Assembly: GCF_003807585.1 (NCBI RefSeq)
Contig: NZ_RMBX01000001.1
Span: 620,001 to 684,000, forward strand
Direction of reading: 5' to 3'
Source: Chitinophaga barathri
GTDB lineage: Bacteria > Bacteroidota > Bacteroidia > Chitinophagales > Chitinophagaceae
Length of the DNA stretch: 64,000 nt
Positions 32,986-43,000 of the stretch are shown here, one piece after another. The notes below the pieces were generated by a model. That model was given only the letters and a program-made list of their open reading frames with translations, did no database searches and had not been told where the DNA came from. A program made the translations under genes and the position numbers. Position 1 is the first letter of the stretch, and every line of letters begins with the position of its first letter.

Positions 32986-34443
32986 ATGGATAAAGAATTC
33001 CTGGAACACGGCCTGAATATGAACCGCCGCCGCTTCCTGAGCCGCCTGAGCCTCGGGCTGGGCAGCGTGGCCCTCGGTTCCCTCCTCATTCCGGACCTGC
33101 TCAGCGGCGGCGCGGGCGCCGAAGAAATGGGCTTCCCGCCCGGCATACCGCACTTCGCGCCCAAAGCCAAAAGAGTGATCTATCTCTTCCAGAACGGCGC
33201 ACCCTCGCAGCTGGAATCGTTCGATTATAAACCGAAGCTCCGTGAAATGATGGGACAGGAACTGCCTGCCTCCATCCGTATGGGGCAAAGGCTCACGGGC
33301 ATGACTGCCGGACAGGCTTCTTTCCCGCTGGTAGGCTCCTTCTACGACTTCAAACAATACGGCCAGGCCCGCGCATGGGTGAGCGACCTCTTCCCACATA
33401 CGGCAAAAGTGGTGGATGATATCTGCATTATCCGCTCCATGTTCACCGAAGCCATCAACCACGACCCGGCGCTTACGTTCTTCCAGACCGGCGCGCAGCA
33501 GGGCAACCGCCCCAGCATGGGCGCATGGCTCAGTTATGGTTTGGGCAGCGAAAACAAAAACCTGCCGGCCTTCTGCGTACTGCTTTCCCGCGGCAAAGGC
33601 AACGGCCAGGGCGTATATTCCAAGCTCTGGACAAACGGTTTCCTGGACAGCATTCACCAGGGCGTACAGTTCAGCAGCGGCGAAAGCCCCGTGCTGTACC
33701 TGAACAATCCCACCGGCATGGATTCCACCGGCCGCCGCAAGATGCTGGACAAACTCTCCGAACTGAATCATCTCGCCTACAGCGAATTTGGCGATCCCGA
33801 GATCAATACCAAGATCGCGCAGTACGAAATGGCATACCGCATGCAGACCGCCGTGCCTGACATTACAGACCTCACCAAGGAACCCGACGATATCATCAAA
33901 CTCTACGGCCCGAACTGCCTCGTACCCGGCACCTTCGCTTCCAACTGCCTGCTCGCGCGCAAACTCAGCGAGAACGGCGTGCGTTTCGTACAGCTGTATC
34001 ACCAGGGATGGGATCAGCACGGCAACCTGCCTAAAGAAATGGCCAACCAGGCGATGGACGTAGACCAGGCTTCCGCGGCGCTCATCACCGATCTGAAACA
34101 ACGCGGCATGCTGGACGAAACGCTCGTGATATGGGGCGGCGAATTTGGCCGTACCAATTACAGCCAGGGCAAATTGTCCGCCGATAATTACGGCCGCGAC
34201 CATCATCCCCGCTGCTTCTCCATCTGGATGGCCGGCGGCGGCGTAAAACCCGGCATCGTGTACGGAGAAACCGACGACTTTGGTTACAACATCACCAAAG
34301 ACCCCGTACACGTACACGACTTCCAGGCCACGGTGATGAACCTGCTGGGACTGGACCACGAAAAACTCATCTACAAACACCTCGGCCGCCGATACCGTCT
34401 CACAGACGTGTCTGGCACCGTTATAAAAGACCTGATAGCATAA
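32986..34443 (+). CDS. DUF1501 protein with a Tat signal
   Basis: A 485-residue exported protein. The N-terminal twin-Arg motif (NMNRRRFLSRLSLGLGS) indicates Tat export of a folded protein. The rest matches DUF1501, which has an alkaline phosphatase/sulfatase-like fold: VIYLFQNGAPSQLESFDYKP near the start, RFVQLYHQGWDQHGN, and FGRTNYSQGKLSADNYGRDHHPRC. The enzymatic activity is not established. It follows the DUF1553 gene, with which it is almost always paired, by 127 bp; the next gene starts 4 bp after its stop. Confidence 0.9.
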   Translation: MDKEFLEHGLNMNRRRFLSRLSLGLGSVALGSLLIPDLLSGGAGAEEMGFPPGIPHFAPKAKRVIYLFQNGAPSQLESFDYKPKLREMMGQELPASIRMGQRLTGMTAGQASFPLVGSFYDFKQYGQARAWVSDLFPHTAKVVDDICIIRSMFTEAINHDPALTFFQTGAQQGNRPSMGAWLSYGLGSENKNLPAFCVLLSRGKGNGQGVYSKLWTNGFLDSIHQGVQFSSGESPVLYLNNPTGMDSTGRRKMLDKLSELNHLAYSEFGDPEINTKIAQYEMAYRMQTAVPDITDLTKEPDDIIKLYGPNCLVPGTFASNCLLARKLSENGVRFVQLYHQGWDQHGNLPKEMANQAMDVDQASAALITDLKQRGMLDETLVIWGGEFGRTNYSQGKLSADNYGRDHHPRCFSIWMAGGGVKPGIVYGETDDFGYNITKDPVHVHDFQATVMNLLGLDHEKLIYKHLGRRYRLTDVSGTVIKDLIA

Positions 34444-34447
34444 CTAT

Positions 34448-35464
34448 ATGAACAGAAGAAAATTCCTGCAGTCCGCAGCCATCGCCGGCGGCGCATTTTA
34501 TATCAGCAATGGGTTATTTGCCCGCGAAAACGGCGCAGTGTATGGTCATAACAATATGAAGTACCGGCTGGACAACAAGTGGGGCAACCTCGATCCCGCA
34601 CGCTTTCCCGTAAAGGACTGCCATGAGATGATACAGGACAAAAAAGGCCGCGTGTTCCTGCTCACAAACGAGACTAAAAACAATGTACTGATCTATAACA
34701 AAAGCGGTAAACTGCTGAACAGCTGGGGGCATGAATTCCCCGGTGCGCACGGCCTCACGCTGTCTCCCGAAGGCACGCTTTTTATAACGGACACAGACCG
34801 TCACCAGGTGTTCAAAACCACGCTGGACGGGAAGATCCTCCTCACTATCGATTACCCGGCCGAAAGCGGCGTGTATGCCAAAAAGGAAGCCTTTGTACCA
34901 ACGGAAACCACCGTGGCGGACAATGGCGATTTTTTTATCGCGGACGGCTACGGCTCCCAGTACATCCTTCACTATAACGCATCCGGCAAGCTGCTCGGCT
35001 TCTTCGGCGGCAAAGGCAAGGAAGATAAACACCTGGACAACGCACACGGCATTACCATCGATAAAAGGAACGGAACGCCCACCCTGCTGGTAACAGACCG
35101 CACACGCAACTGTTTCAAACGTTTCAGCATGAGCGGCGAACTGCAGGAGAAGATCATGCTGCCCGGCGCCTGCGTGTGCCGGCCCGTGATCAAAGGCGAT
35201 CATCTCTACGCGGCCGTACTGCGCTCTCCGGACCTGGGCAGCGAAGGCAGCGGTTTTATCACGATCCTCGACAAAGACAATAAAGTAGTGTCCAACCTCG
35301 GCGGCACCGCGCCCGAATATGAAAACGGCGTGCTTAAACCTATGCGGCAGGCGGAAAAAATATTACATCAGCCACATGATGTAATGGTGGATGATGAAGA
35401 AAACATTTATGTAGCGCAATGGGCTTCCAACAAAGTATATCCCTATAAATTCAAACGCGTGTAG
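34448..35464 (+). CDS. Tat-exported NHL-type beta-propeller protein
   Basis: A 338-residue protein beginning MNRRKFLQSAAIAGGAF, a Tat signal. The body has repeated blades with NHL-like motifs (GAHGLTLSPEGTLFITDTDRH, DNAHGITIDKRNGTP, HQPHDVMVDDEENIYVAQW), giving a six-bladed propeller as in peptidylglycine alpha-amidating lyase-like domains. It may bind or cleave a ligand outside the inner membrane. It starts 4 bp after DUF1501 and ends 1 bp before the next gene. Confidence 0.85.
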   Translation: MNRRKFLQSAAIAGGAFYISNGLFARENGAVYGHNNMKYRLDNKWGNLDPARFPVKDCHEMIQDKKGRVFLLTNETKNNVLIYNKSGKLLNSWGHEFPGAHGLTLSPEGTLFITDTDRHQVFKTTLDGKILLTIDYPAESGVYAKKEAFVPTETTVADNGDFFIADGYGSQYILHYNASGKLLGFFGGKGKEDKHLDNAHGITIDKRNGTPTLLVTDRTRNCFKRFSMSGELQEKIMLPGACVCRPVIKGDHLYAAVLRSPDLGSEGSGFITILDKDNKVVSNLGGTAPEYENGVLKPMRQAEKILHQPHDVMVDDEENIYVAQWASNKVYPYKFKRV

Positions 35465-35465
35465 C

Positions 35466-37595
35466 ATGCTGAAAAAGATTGCGGACAATGCGCTTATCGC
35501 GTGTAATATATTTATCCTTTTCCTGCTCGTTTTTTATCAGCACCTGCACATCCCCGCCTGGCTGCAGGTGGCGGGCAGGATGCATCCTTTGCTGCTGCAC
35601 TTCCCGATCGTACTGATCATACTCGCCGTATCGCTGGATTTCATGAAATTCAGAGACAGGAGCCTGCTGAACGGGCTTTGGCTGGTAGGCTGTTTATCCG
35701 CCGCGCTGTCCGTGATCATGGGCATCATCCTTTCCCGCGAGGAAGGATACGGCGGCGATATGCTTGCCTGGCACAAATGGGCGGGCGTTGCCGTGCTCTG
35801 GATCGCCACGGCGCTCTACTGGTACCGCAGCACCAAAGTGAAAGCTGAAACGCTTTCTGTCAACAAGCTGCTGAAACCCGGCGGCGCACTGCTGCTGATC
35901 GCCATCGCCGTTACCGGCCACTTCGGCGCGAACCTTACCCACGGGGACGATTTCCTGCTGGCGCCGGTAACGCCCAAGCCCAAAGGCGTACCGATTGCAC
36001 AGGCCGCCGTGTTCGACCACCTCGTGAAGCCGATACTGGAACAGAAATGTTACAGTTGTCACAACTCCGCCAAAGCAAAAGGCGAACTACTGATGCAAAC
36101 CACGGAGCAATTGCTGAAAGGCGGAAAGACCGGCCCTTTGTTCATCGCCGGCAACCCGGCCGCCAGCCTGATGATGGAGCGCCTTCATCTCCCGCTGGAC
36201 GCGAAAGAGCATATGCCTCCTAAAAACAAAACACAACTTACGGATGAAGAAATAGACATTCTCCAACAATGGATCAGCCATGGCGCTGATTTTAAACTGA
36301 TGGTATCCGCGCTTCCCCGGGAAGATACCCTGTACCAGCTGGCGGCTCAATTCCTTGGAGGGTCATCGGAAGAAGACTATACCTTCGCCGCCGCCAGCGA
36401 AAGCACGCTTAAAAAACTCAACAACAACTACCGCGTCATTTATCCCATTGCACGGAACAGCCCGGCGCTGGTAGCGAACTTTTATAACAAAGACCAGTAC
36501 AACAAAAAGGCGCTGGAAGAATTGCTGCCGCTGAAAGACCAGCTGGTGGAGCTTCACCTGCAAAAGATGCCCGTCAAGGACGAAGACCTCGCAGTGATCA
36601 AACAATTCACACAACTGCGCAGGATCAACCTGGACTTCACCTCCATCAAAGGTGACGGGCTGAAAGAACTCGCCGCGCTGCCTCACCTGCAAAGCCTTGC
36701 CCTCTCCGGCACCGCCATCAGCCTGCCGCATCTGCAGCCGCTGATGCAAAATAAAACGCTGCGTGAGGTATATTGCTGGAGCACATCACTCACCAACGGC
36801 GAATGGGACCAGCTGGATAAACAAAAACGCATCCGTTTTGAAAGAGGATACAACGCCAGTGCCAGCGAGCCGCTGAAGCTGAATGCCCCTATCATAGAAA
36901 ACGAACAGACCATTTTCCTCAACCAGCAGACGCTTTCCCTGCGCCACCCTATCAAAGGCACGGAGATAAGATACACGCTGGACGGTACGGAGCCTGACAG
37001 TGTGAATTCCCAGGTGTATATGGACAGCCTGCGGATTGACAGCTCCTTCACCGTAAAGGCCCGCGCCTATAAGGCAGGTTGGTACGGCAGCGAAGTGGTA
37101 AAGGCCCGTTTCCTGAAAACCACCTATCAGCCGGACGATGCCGTGCTGCTGAAACCCGCCAATGAAAAGTATACCGGTGAGGGCGCCAAAACTTTCCTGG
37201 ACCACCAGACCGGCAATTTCGACTTTGGCAACGGCAAATGGCTCGGCTTCCGTTACAACGATATGGAGTTGCTGTTGCTGTTTAAAAAGCCCGTCAACGT
37301 GAGCGAGGTGACCGTGAGTACCCTGCAACGCAAAGACAGTTACATCTTCCCCCCGCAACGCCTGGAGATATGGGGCGGTGCCAATCCGGATAAACTTACC
37401 CTCCTTAAGACCATACATCCCGTCATGCCCGGCAAAGACACGCCCCCGGCCTATAATCCGCTGGAGTGTAAATTCTCCGGCAAGGAGGTGAGCTGCCTGA
37501 AGGTAGTGGCGGTACCCGTACCCAAACTCCCTTCCTGGCACGAGGGCAAAGGGAAAAAAGCATGGGTGTTCGTGGATGAAGTGCTGATCAATTAG
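35466..37595 (+). CDS. Membrane c-type cytochrome with DUF2231, leucine-rich repeats and a chitobiase-C-like domain
   Basis: A 709-residue multidomain protein. Four or five membrane helices form a DUF2231-like region (about 10-155; HPLLLHFPIVLIILAVSL). A PSCyt1 domain has the heme c motif CYSCH (about 197) and a matching MPPKNKTQLTDEEI. A leucine-rich repeat region follows (about 345-440). A CHB_HEX_C-like beta domain (about 480-560; EIRYTLDGTEPDS) and a discoidin-like C-terminal domain complete it. The combination suggests an inner-membrane electron-carrying or assembly partner for the upstream DUF1553/DUF1501 proteins with carbohydrate-binding elements outside. It closes the operon. Confidence 0.82.
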   Translation: MLKKIADNALIACNIFILFLLVFYQHLHIPAWLQVAGRMHPLLLHFPIVLIILAVSLDFMKFRDRSLLNGLWLVGCLSAALSVIMGIILSREEGYGGDMLAWHKWAGVAVLWIATALYWYRSTKVKAETLSVNKLLKPGGALLLIAIAVTGHFGANLTHGDDFLLAPVTPKPKGVPIAQAAVFDHLVKPILEQKCYSCHNSAKAKGELLMQTTEQLLKGGKTGPLFIAGNPAASLMMERLHLPLDAKEHMPPKNKTQLTDEEIDILQQWISHGADFKLMVSALPREDTLYQLAAQFLGGSSEEDYTFAAASESTLKKLNNNYRVIYPIARNSPALVANFYNKDQYNKKALEELLPLKDQLVELHLQKMPVKDEDLAVIKQFTQLRRINLDFTSIKGDGLKELAALPHLQSLALSGTAISLPHLQPLMQNKTLREVYCWSTSLTNGEWDQLDKQKRIRFERGYNASASEPLKLNAPIIENEQTIFLNQQTLSLRHPIKGTEIRYTLDGTEPDSVNSQVYMDSLRIDSSFTVKARAYKAGWYGSEVVKARFLKTTYQPDDAVLLKPANEKYTGEGAKTFLDHQTGNFDFGNGKWLGFRYNDMELLLLFKKPVNVSEVTVSTLQRKDSYIFPPQRLEIWGGANPDKLTLLKTIHPVMPGKDTPPAYNPLECKFSGKEVSCLKVVAVPVPKLPSWHEGKGKKAWVFVDEVLIN

Positions 37596-37633
37596 ACAAA
37601 ATACTACCATGATCATCCGGCGATCTCTCGGTG

Positions 37634-37721
37634 ATCCTCCGACCATCCTCCGACGACCCTCCGACCAAAGTACCTCAAACCCTTGCTACGACCGAACACG
37701 GTCGGAGGATGGTCGGAGGAT
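37634..37721. repeat. Inverted repeat with 21-bp perfect arms
   Basis: The left arm 37634-37654 (A then TCCTCCGACCATCCTCCGAC) and the right arm 37701-37721 are perfect reverse complements separated by 46 bp. Each arm contains a direct repeat of TCCTCCGACC, and partial copies of the unit flank both arms. It lies just after the operon and may be a REP-like element or mRNA-end structure; there is no T-run. Confidence 0.8.
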
Positions 37722-37946
37722 GTCAGGAGGATGTCAGTAGGGTGATGCTTCAAATGCAGCACCATGGCCGGTTTAAGGGACGGCCATTTCCTAGTGATTT
37801 AGTAGGGAATGACCGAGAAATTTCAGTTAAACCAGGGAATAGGCCAATACCACTGATGATATTTTAACCCTCAAATCTTATTAGAATTAAAATAATATCA
37901 AAGTGCGTTTTGATTTAAAATACATTTGCTAAAATATTTAGCTCAT

Positions 37947-38237
37947 ATGGATAATAAAGACGTATTGATCCAATTTGAAGCGCTCAGGGAATCCATAGTA
38001 AACATGGAGACCAATGTGAATAAAAGATTAGATAGTTTAGAGGGTATCAACTCCAGGGTTGTTGAAAGGCTGGATGGCATCAGCGTAAGGCTGGATGGCA
38101 TGGATGTAAGATTCGACATAAGGTTATCTAATATAGAAGCCCGGTTGGATAACATCGAAGAAGACATTAATGTAATCAGTAAATGGGTTCCTTTCAGGTC
38201 CCCCATACCTGATTTCAGTACGCCGCTGAAAAAGTAA
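37947..38237 (+). CDS. Small coiled-coil protein
   Basis: A 96-residue protein from the ATG at 37947; an upstream in-frame ATG-like start at 37926 adds 7 residues. It consists almost entirely of a heptad-type coiled coil with repeats of the form RLDG/RLDN-I/M (VERLDGISVRLDGMDVRF, then IEARLDNIEEDINVI). Such proteins are usually trimeric or dimeric adaptors. There is no signal peptide. The gene is monocistronic with a strong terminator 3 bp after the stop. The function is unknown. Confidence 0.7.
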   Translation: MDNKDVLIQFEALRESIVNMETNVNKRLDSLEGINSRVVERLDGISVRLDGMDVRFDIRLSNIEARLDNIEEDINVISKWVPFRSPIPDFSTPLKK

Positions 38238-38240
38238 ACG

Positions 38241-38278
38241 CACAAAAAAGCCCTTTCAAACGAAAGGGCTTTTTTGTG
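38241..38278. terminator. Bidirectional terminator
   Basis: A 17-bp perfect stem (38241-38257 with 38262-38278) has loop AAAC, with six A/T pairs inside giving T-runs in both directions. It serves the coiled-coil gene on the plus strand and susD on the minus strand. Confidence 0.9.
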
Positions 38279-38294
38279 TCAGTCACACATTATG

Positions 38295-40001
38295 TTAATC
38301 CCACAGCGGATGCTGCGGATATTTTGTTCCTGTTGTCACCGCGTCTATCTGCGCCTGCGGGATGGGGCGTACCACGTGGCGGGCCTGGATATTCTTCTGC
38401 CCGTCCGTATTGTGCAGCACCACACGGTCTATCAGCTGACCGGTACGCACCAGGTCGAACCAGCGGGTGAGCTCACCGCACAGTTCGCGGGAGCGTTCGT
38501 CCAGGAAAAAGTTGATGCTCAGGTCCGCAACCGTTACATCCATCTGTTGTGGGTTCGGATTGGGATAAGCCGCTCTTCTGCGCACCGCGTTGACAAACTC
38601 CAGCGCCTCTCCGGGGCGGCCATCCCTGTACAGCGCTTCAGCTGCGTTCAGGTAGGTCTCCGCAAGCCTCCACACGATCACGGGGCGGATAGAAGGATAG
38701 TTCATATCCGCGCGTTTGGTGTCGTAATATTTGATCATGGCCGGGGACATGGAAGTGTTGTACTTCCTCGGTGGTATGAGCGTGTAGGGGCTCGCCGCGA
38801 TCTCCGCGTCGGTCTTGTTTATGCCAGGCATAAAGATGGCGGTATCCCCCACTTTGAATTTCGGGCCGCCGGCTACCGCGCCTGCGGGAGCGCCGGGAGG
38901 CAACGGGCTTGGCCATTTTGGTATCTTATTCGGATTATTGGCCAGCCAGGCTACCTGGAAGGTCTTTTGATAACGGGTATCTATCACTCTTTCCTTGAAT
39001 ACCGTGTCCGTCAGCCAGCGGGTAGGCACCACGCGGATGTACGGGCGGCCGTATTTCACATCGCGCTGCATACCATCAAGGTCTTCGTACTTTGGCACCC
39101 AGAGATGGTTCAGGATATTGTCGTGACCGCTGCTGTTGCCGGGGCCGTTATAAGGCAGGTTCGAGGTATGCTGAACGGTCCAGAGCACTTCGGAGTTCTC
39201 CTCGTTGCCTTCCGCGAACACTCTCCCGAAATCGTCCTGCAGGCGCAGGCCCGCGCCGGGCGCTACATTCCTGATCAGGTCCACGGCCACGGCGGCAGCG
39301 TTTTTGAAATCGTCCGGCTTGGCGTATTTGCCGCCCGCCCTGAACAGGTATACTTTCGAAAGCAGGTGCATAGCCGCCGCCTTATTGGTTTTGCCGGGCA
39401 TCATGCCATCAGAGAAAGGCCCGGCGGGCAACAAGGGGATCGCTTCTGTAAGGTCCTTGATGATCTGGTTAAAAGCCACATCGCCGGTCTGTTTTTCAGC
39501 GGACGTTTTTGCGTCTGTCTGGAACTCGGTGTATACGGTGATGTCTTCAAACAGCTGCACCAGCACGAAATAATAGCTGGCGCGGAGGAATTTCACTTCC
39601 GCCACCATCCGGTCCCTTTTCTCCGGGTCCATGCCTTTCAGCTTCTCCCCCGCGGCAATCACGCCGTTGCAGTTATTGATGTACTGGTAACAGGGGCGCC
39701 ACACGTTGTTCATCGTACCGGTAGTGGACGTATAGCCGCTGGCGTATTTGTTCATATCGTTGCTGCCGTCTTTCCCCGAAATAAATTCATCGGTGCCGGG
39801 CACGGTCATAAAGAAATAATCCATGGTTCCCCATACCGTGCGGCCGCCGGCGTAGCTGGCGTCGTAAGCCATCTGGAAGCCCTGCGCGGTTTCCAGGAAT
39901 TCCGGCGTGATCACTGAATGCGGGGTTTCTTTCAGTTTATCCTGGCAGCCCGCTGCTGTAAGCGCGAGGGCAGTACCGAAACAAAACAATATCTTTTTCA
40001 T
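38295..40001 (-). CDS. susD: RagB/SusD family outer-membrane nutrient-binding lipoprotein
   Basis: A 568-residue SusD-like lipoprotein with a signal ending LTAAGC. It has the helical TPR scaffold (SusD-like N-terminus then RagB/SusD C-terminal region) and the typical C-terminal pattern VIVWRLAETYLNAAEALYR, RSRELCGELTRWFDLVRTG and YPQHPLWD. SusD proteins bind glycans or peptides at the cell surface and cap the SusC pore. The substrate cannot be read from sequence. Transcribed after susC with a 19-bp gap. Confidence 0.93.
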   Translation of the reverse strand: MKKILFCFGTALALTAAGCQDKLKETPHSVITPEFLETAQGFQMAYDASYAGGRTVWGTMDYFFMTVPGTDEFISGKDGSNDMNKYASGYTSTTGTMNNVWRPCYQYINNCNGVIAAGEKLKGMDPEKRDRMVAEVKFLRASYYFVLVQLFEDITVYTEFQTDAKTSAEKQTGDVAFNQIIKDLTEAIPLLPAGPFSDGMMPGKTNKAAAMHLLSKVYLFRAGGKYAKPDDFKNAAAVAVDLIRNVAPGAGLRLQDDFGRVFAEGNEENSEVLWTVQHTSNLPYNGPGNSSGHDNILNHLWVPKYEDLDGMQRDVKYGRPYIRVVPTRWLTDTVFKERVIDTRYQKTFQVAWLANNPNKIPKWPSPLPPGAPAGAVAGGPKFKVGDTAIFMPGINKTDAEIAASPYTLIPPRKYNTSMSPAMIKYYDTKRADMNYPSIRPVIVWRLAETYLNAAEALYRDGRPGEALEFVNAVRRRAAYPNPNPQQMDVTVADLSINFFLDERSRELCGELTRWFDLVRTGQLIDRVVLHNTDGQKNIQARHVVRPIPQAQIDAVTTGTKYPQHPLWD

Positions 40002-40020
40002 ACTAGCTTGTTTTAATCAG

Positions 40021-43000
40021 TTAAAAAGTCACGTTCACACCAAAGATCAGGGACCATGTGGGCGGCGTGTCCACCGCCAGCGCGCCTGCTGATTCAGGAT
40101 CCAGTCCACCAAAATCGTTCACATAAGGAGAGAACAGGATGAAGGGGTCTTCCACGGTGGAATAAACCCTCAGGTTCTTCACGCCTATCCTGCGCGTAAC
40201 GTTCGGCGCCAGGTTATACCCCAGCCCGATGCTCCTGATCTTCAGGTAGGAGCCGTCGAAATAGCTGAGGGTATTGGAGTTGGGGCTGTTCGTATTCGCC
40301 GCGTTCGGCCTGGGCCAGCGGTTCTCATGATTGGTGGGCGTCCAGTAGTTCACCGCCAGGTTGTTGTAATTGCTCTGGAAGGTGTTTGTAAACGATCCGC
40401 CGCTCCTGTGCATGTTGCTGATGAGCGTGCTGCCCATCCTTGCAAAAGCCGCCACGGTGAGGTCGAAACCTTTGTAGGTGAAACGGTTGGTCATGCCGCC
40501 TTCCCAATCCGGCTGGCCGCTGCCGAGTATCACACGGTCATCCGAAGTGCTGAGCTTTTTATTGCCGTCCGCATCTTCATAACGGATGTTGCCGATCACG
40601 GAGCCGGTGCCGGTAAGGGTTTGACCATATGCGCGGGCTGCCGCGGAATCTTCGGATGTATTCTGCCAGATGCCGATCCTGCGGAGGTCAAAAATGGAGC
40701 CGATGGGGTAACCCACGAACCAGTTATTGGAAATATCCCTGGTAACGCCGTCGGACAGTTCGGTGATCTTGCCGCGGTTGATCATGACGTTGAAGTCCGT
40801 GGTCCAGCCGAAGTCGTTGCGTGTTTTCGGAACGAAGTTCACGGTGTTCACCTGGAATTCTATCCCGAAGTTCTCCGTCTTACCTACGTTCAGGAGGATG
40901 GAGTTCGGAATGCCGGAAGTAGGCGGAAGGTTCTTGGGCAGCAGGAGGTCGCTGGTGAAAGCCTTATACACATCGATAGCACCGGAAATGCGGTTGTTGA
41001 ACAACCCGAAATCCAGGCCTCCGTTCCAGGTGGTGGTATATTCCCAGGTCAGGTTTTTGTTGGGGATGCCGGCAAGGTATGCGCCTATTACCATGTTGTT
41101 GCTTCCATAATTGTACTTCACGTCCTGGAGGCTGCCAAGCGTCTGGTAGGGATTGATGGCGGTGTTGCCTGTTTTGCCGTAGCTGGCGCGCAGGCGGAGG
41201 TTGGAGAAGGTGGTATTGTCTTTCAGGAATTTCTCGTTGGTAATGTTCCAGGTCAAAGCCATGGACGGGAACAGCTTGAAATAGTTACCCGGCGCGAGAC
41301 GGGAAGAACCATCGGACCGTACGGTGAGGGTCAGCAGATACCGGTCATCGAACCCGTAGTTCAGGCGGCCCATGTAGGAGATAATGGCCCATCTTTCCTG
41401 GTTGCCGTCTCCCGTAAGGTTGGAGCCGAATTGCGGGCCGAAGTATTGCAGGAAGTCCGCCGGCAGGTTCTGGTTGTTGAAGTTATTATCCTGGTAGTTG
41501 GATTGCTGGTAGCTGTACATGCCGGTAAGGTTCACGCGGTGTTTCTGCGCGAATATCTTGTCGTACGTGAGCAGGTTCTCCAGCGTATAATTGGAGGAAA
41601 AACGCGTGCGGTTGCTGGAGCGGGAAAGCGCGCCCAGGTTGTTCGTAGTATTGCTCGCATAAAAGTTGCCGTATACGTCCGAGCGGATCTCGATACCGGA
41701 GTTGAAGCGGTATTTCAGGCCGGGCAGGAATTCGTAGTCCAGGTAGAGGTTCGTGAAAGTGCCGAAACGTTTGCGCGTTTCAACAGCGGCGTCTTTCACA
41801 AAGTTAGCCAGCGGGTTCCAAACCTGGTTGGCATTGCCTTCCACGAAACCTACCAGGTTGCCGGCGGAATCGTAGGGCGTCGAAAGCGGGTTGGCTCTCA
41901 GGGCCTGGCCCATCGGGTTGGCGCCTTCGCCTTCTGTTACGCTATAGGTATTCAGGGAGCTGAGGCCTACTTTGAGACGGTCGCTGAAGTTCTGATCCAC
42001 GCTGGCCTTTACGGTGAAACGTTCGAAGGACTGGCCGGGATAGATGCCCGTTTCCTTGAAGTAACCGCCTGAAATGGCGTACAGGGTAGATTCCGTACCG
42101 CCGGTAACGCTCACCTGGTGATTGGTGTTCATGCCGGTTTTATAGATGAGGTCCTGCCAGTCCGTACTGCGGCCCGTCCTTGCCGATTCTATCTCGTTCG
42201 GCGTAAACTCTTCGCCGGGATTGTTCAGGCGCGGATCGTCTATGCCGGTGTAGGGAGACGGGGAGCCCATAGCGCCCCAGTACTTCGCCCATTTCTTGAA
42301 TGTGAAAAACTCTTCGCCGTTCATAACAGGGAATTTGCCACGGTTCTTCACCATACCATAATACCCCGAATAGTTCACCTGGGCTTTACCGATCTTACCG
42401 CGGCGGGTAGAGATCAGTATTACGCCGTTCGCGCCGCGTGAACCGTAAATGGCCGTTGCGGACGCATCTTTCAGCACTTCCACGGACGTCACGTCATCCA
42501 GGTTCAGGTCGTTGATATTGCCGTTGTAGGGGATGCCATCCACTACAAACAGGGGATCGTTCGAAGCGTTCAGCGAGCGGTTGCCACGGATAAGTATTTT
42601 AGGGGAAGAGCCGGGTTTGTTGTTGCCGCCGCTCTTCTGCACATCCACACCGGCGGCCTGGCCTTGCAAAGCCGCGCTGATGTTCGGCACCGGCGTGTTT
42701 TTGAGGGATTGCTCGTTGATGGAAACAATAGAGCCGGTAATGTCCGAACGTTTTTGTTTACCATAGCCCACTACGATCACCTCGTTGAGGTCCGCGTTGT
42801 TGGCCGTCAGCTGGATGATAAGGTTAGCCGGGGCTGTTGCGCCCAGCTTGATCTCATGTGTTACATACCCGATAAAGGAAATGCGGATGGTGCTGTTGGC
42901 GGGCACGTCGATGGAAAAGAGGCCGTTCGCATCGGTTGCTACACCTTTAGAGGTGCCTTTCAGCGCTACTGCCGCGCCGGGCAGCTTTTCCCCTGTAGCG

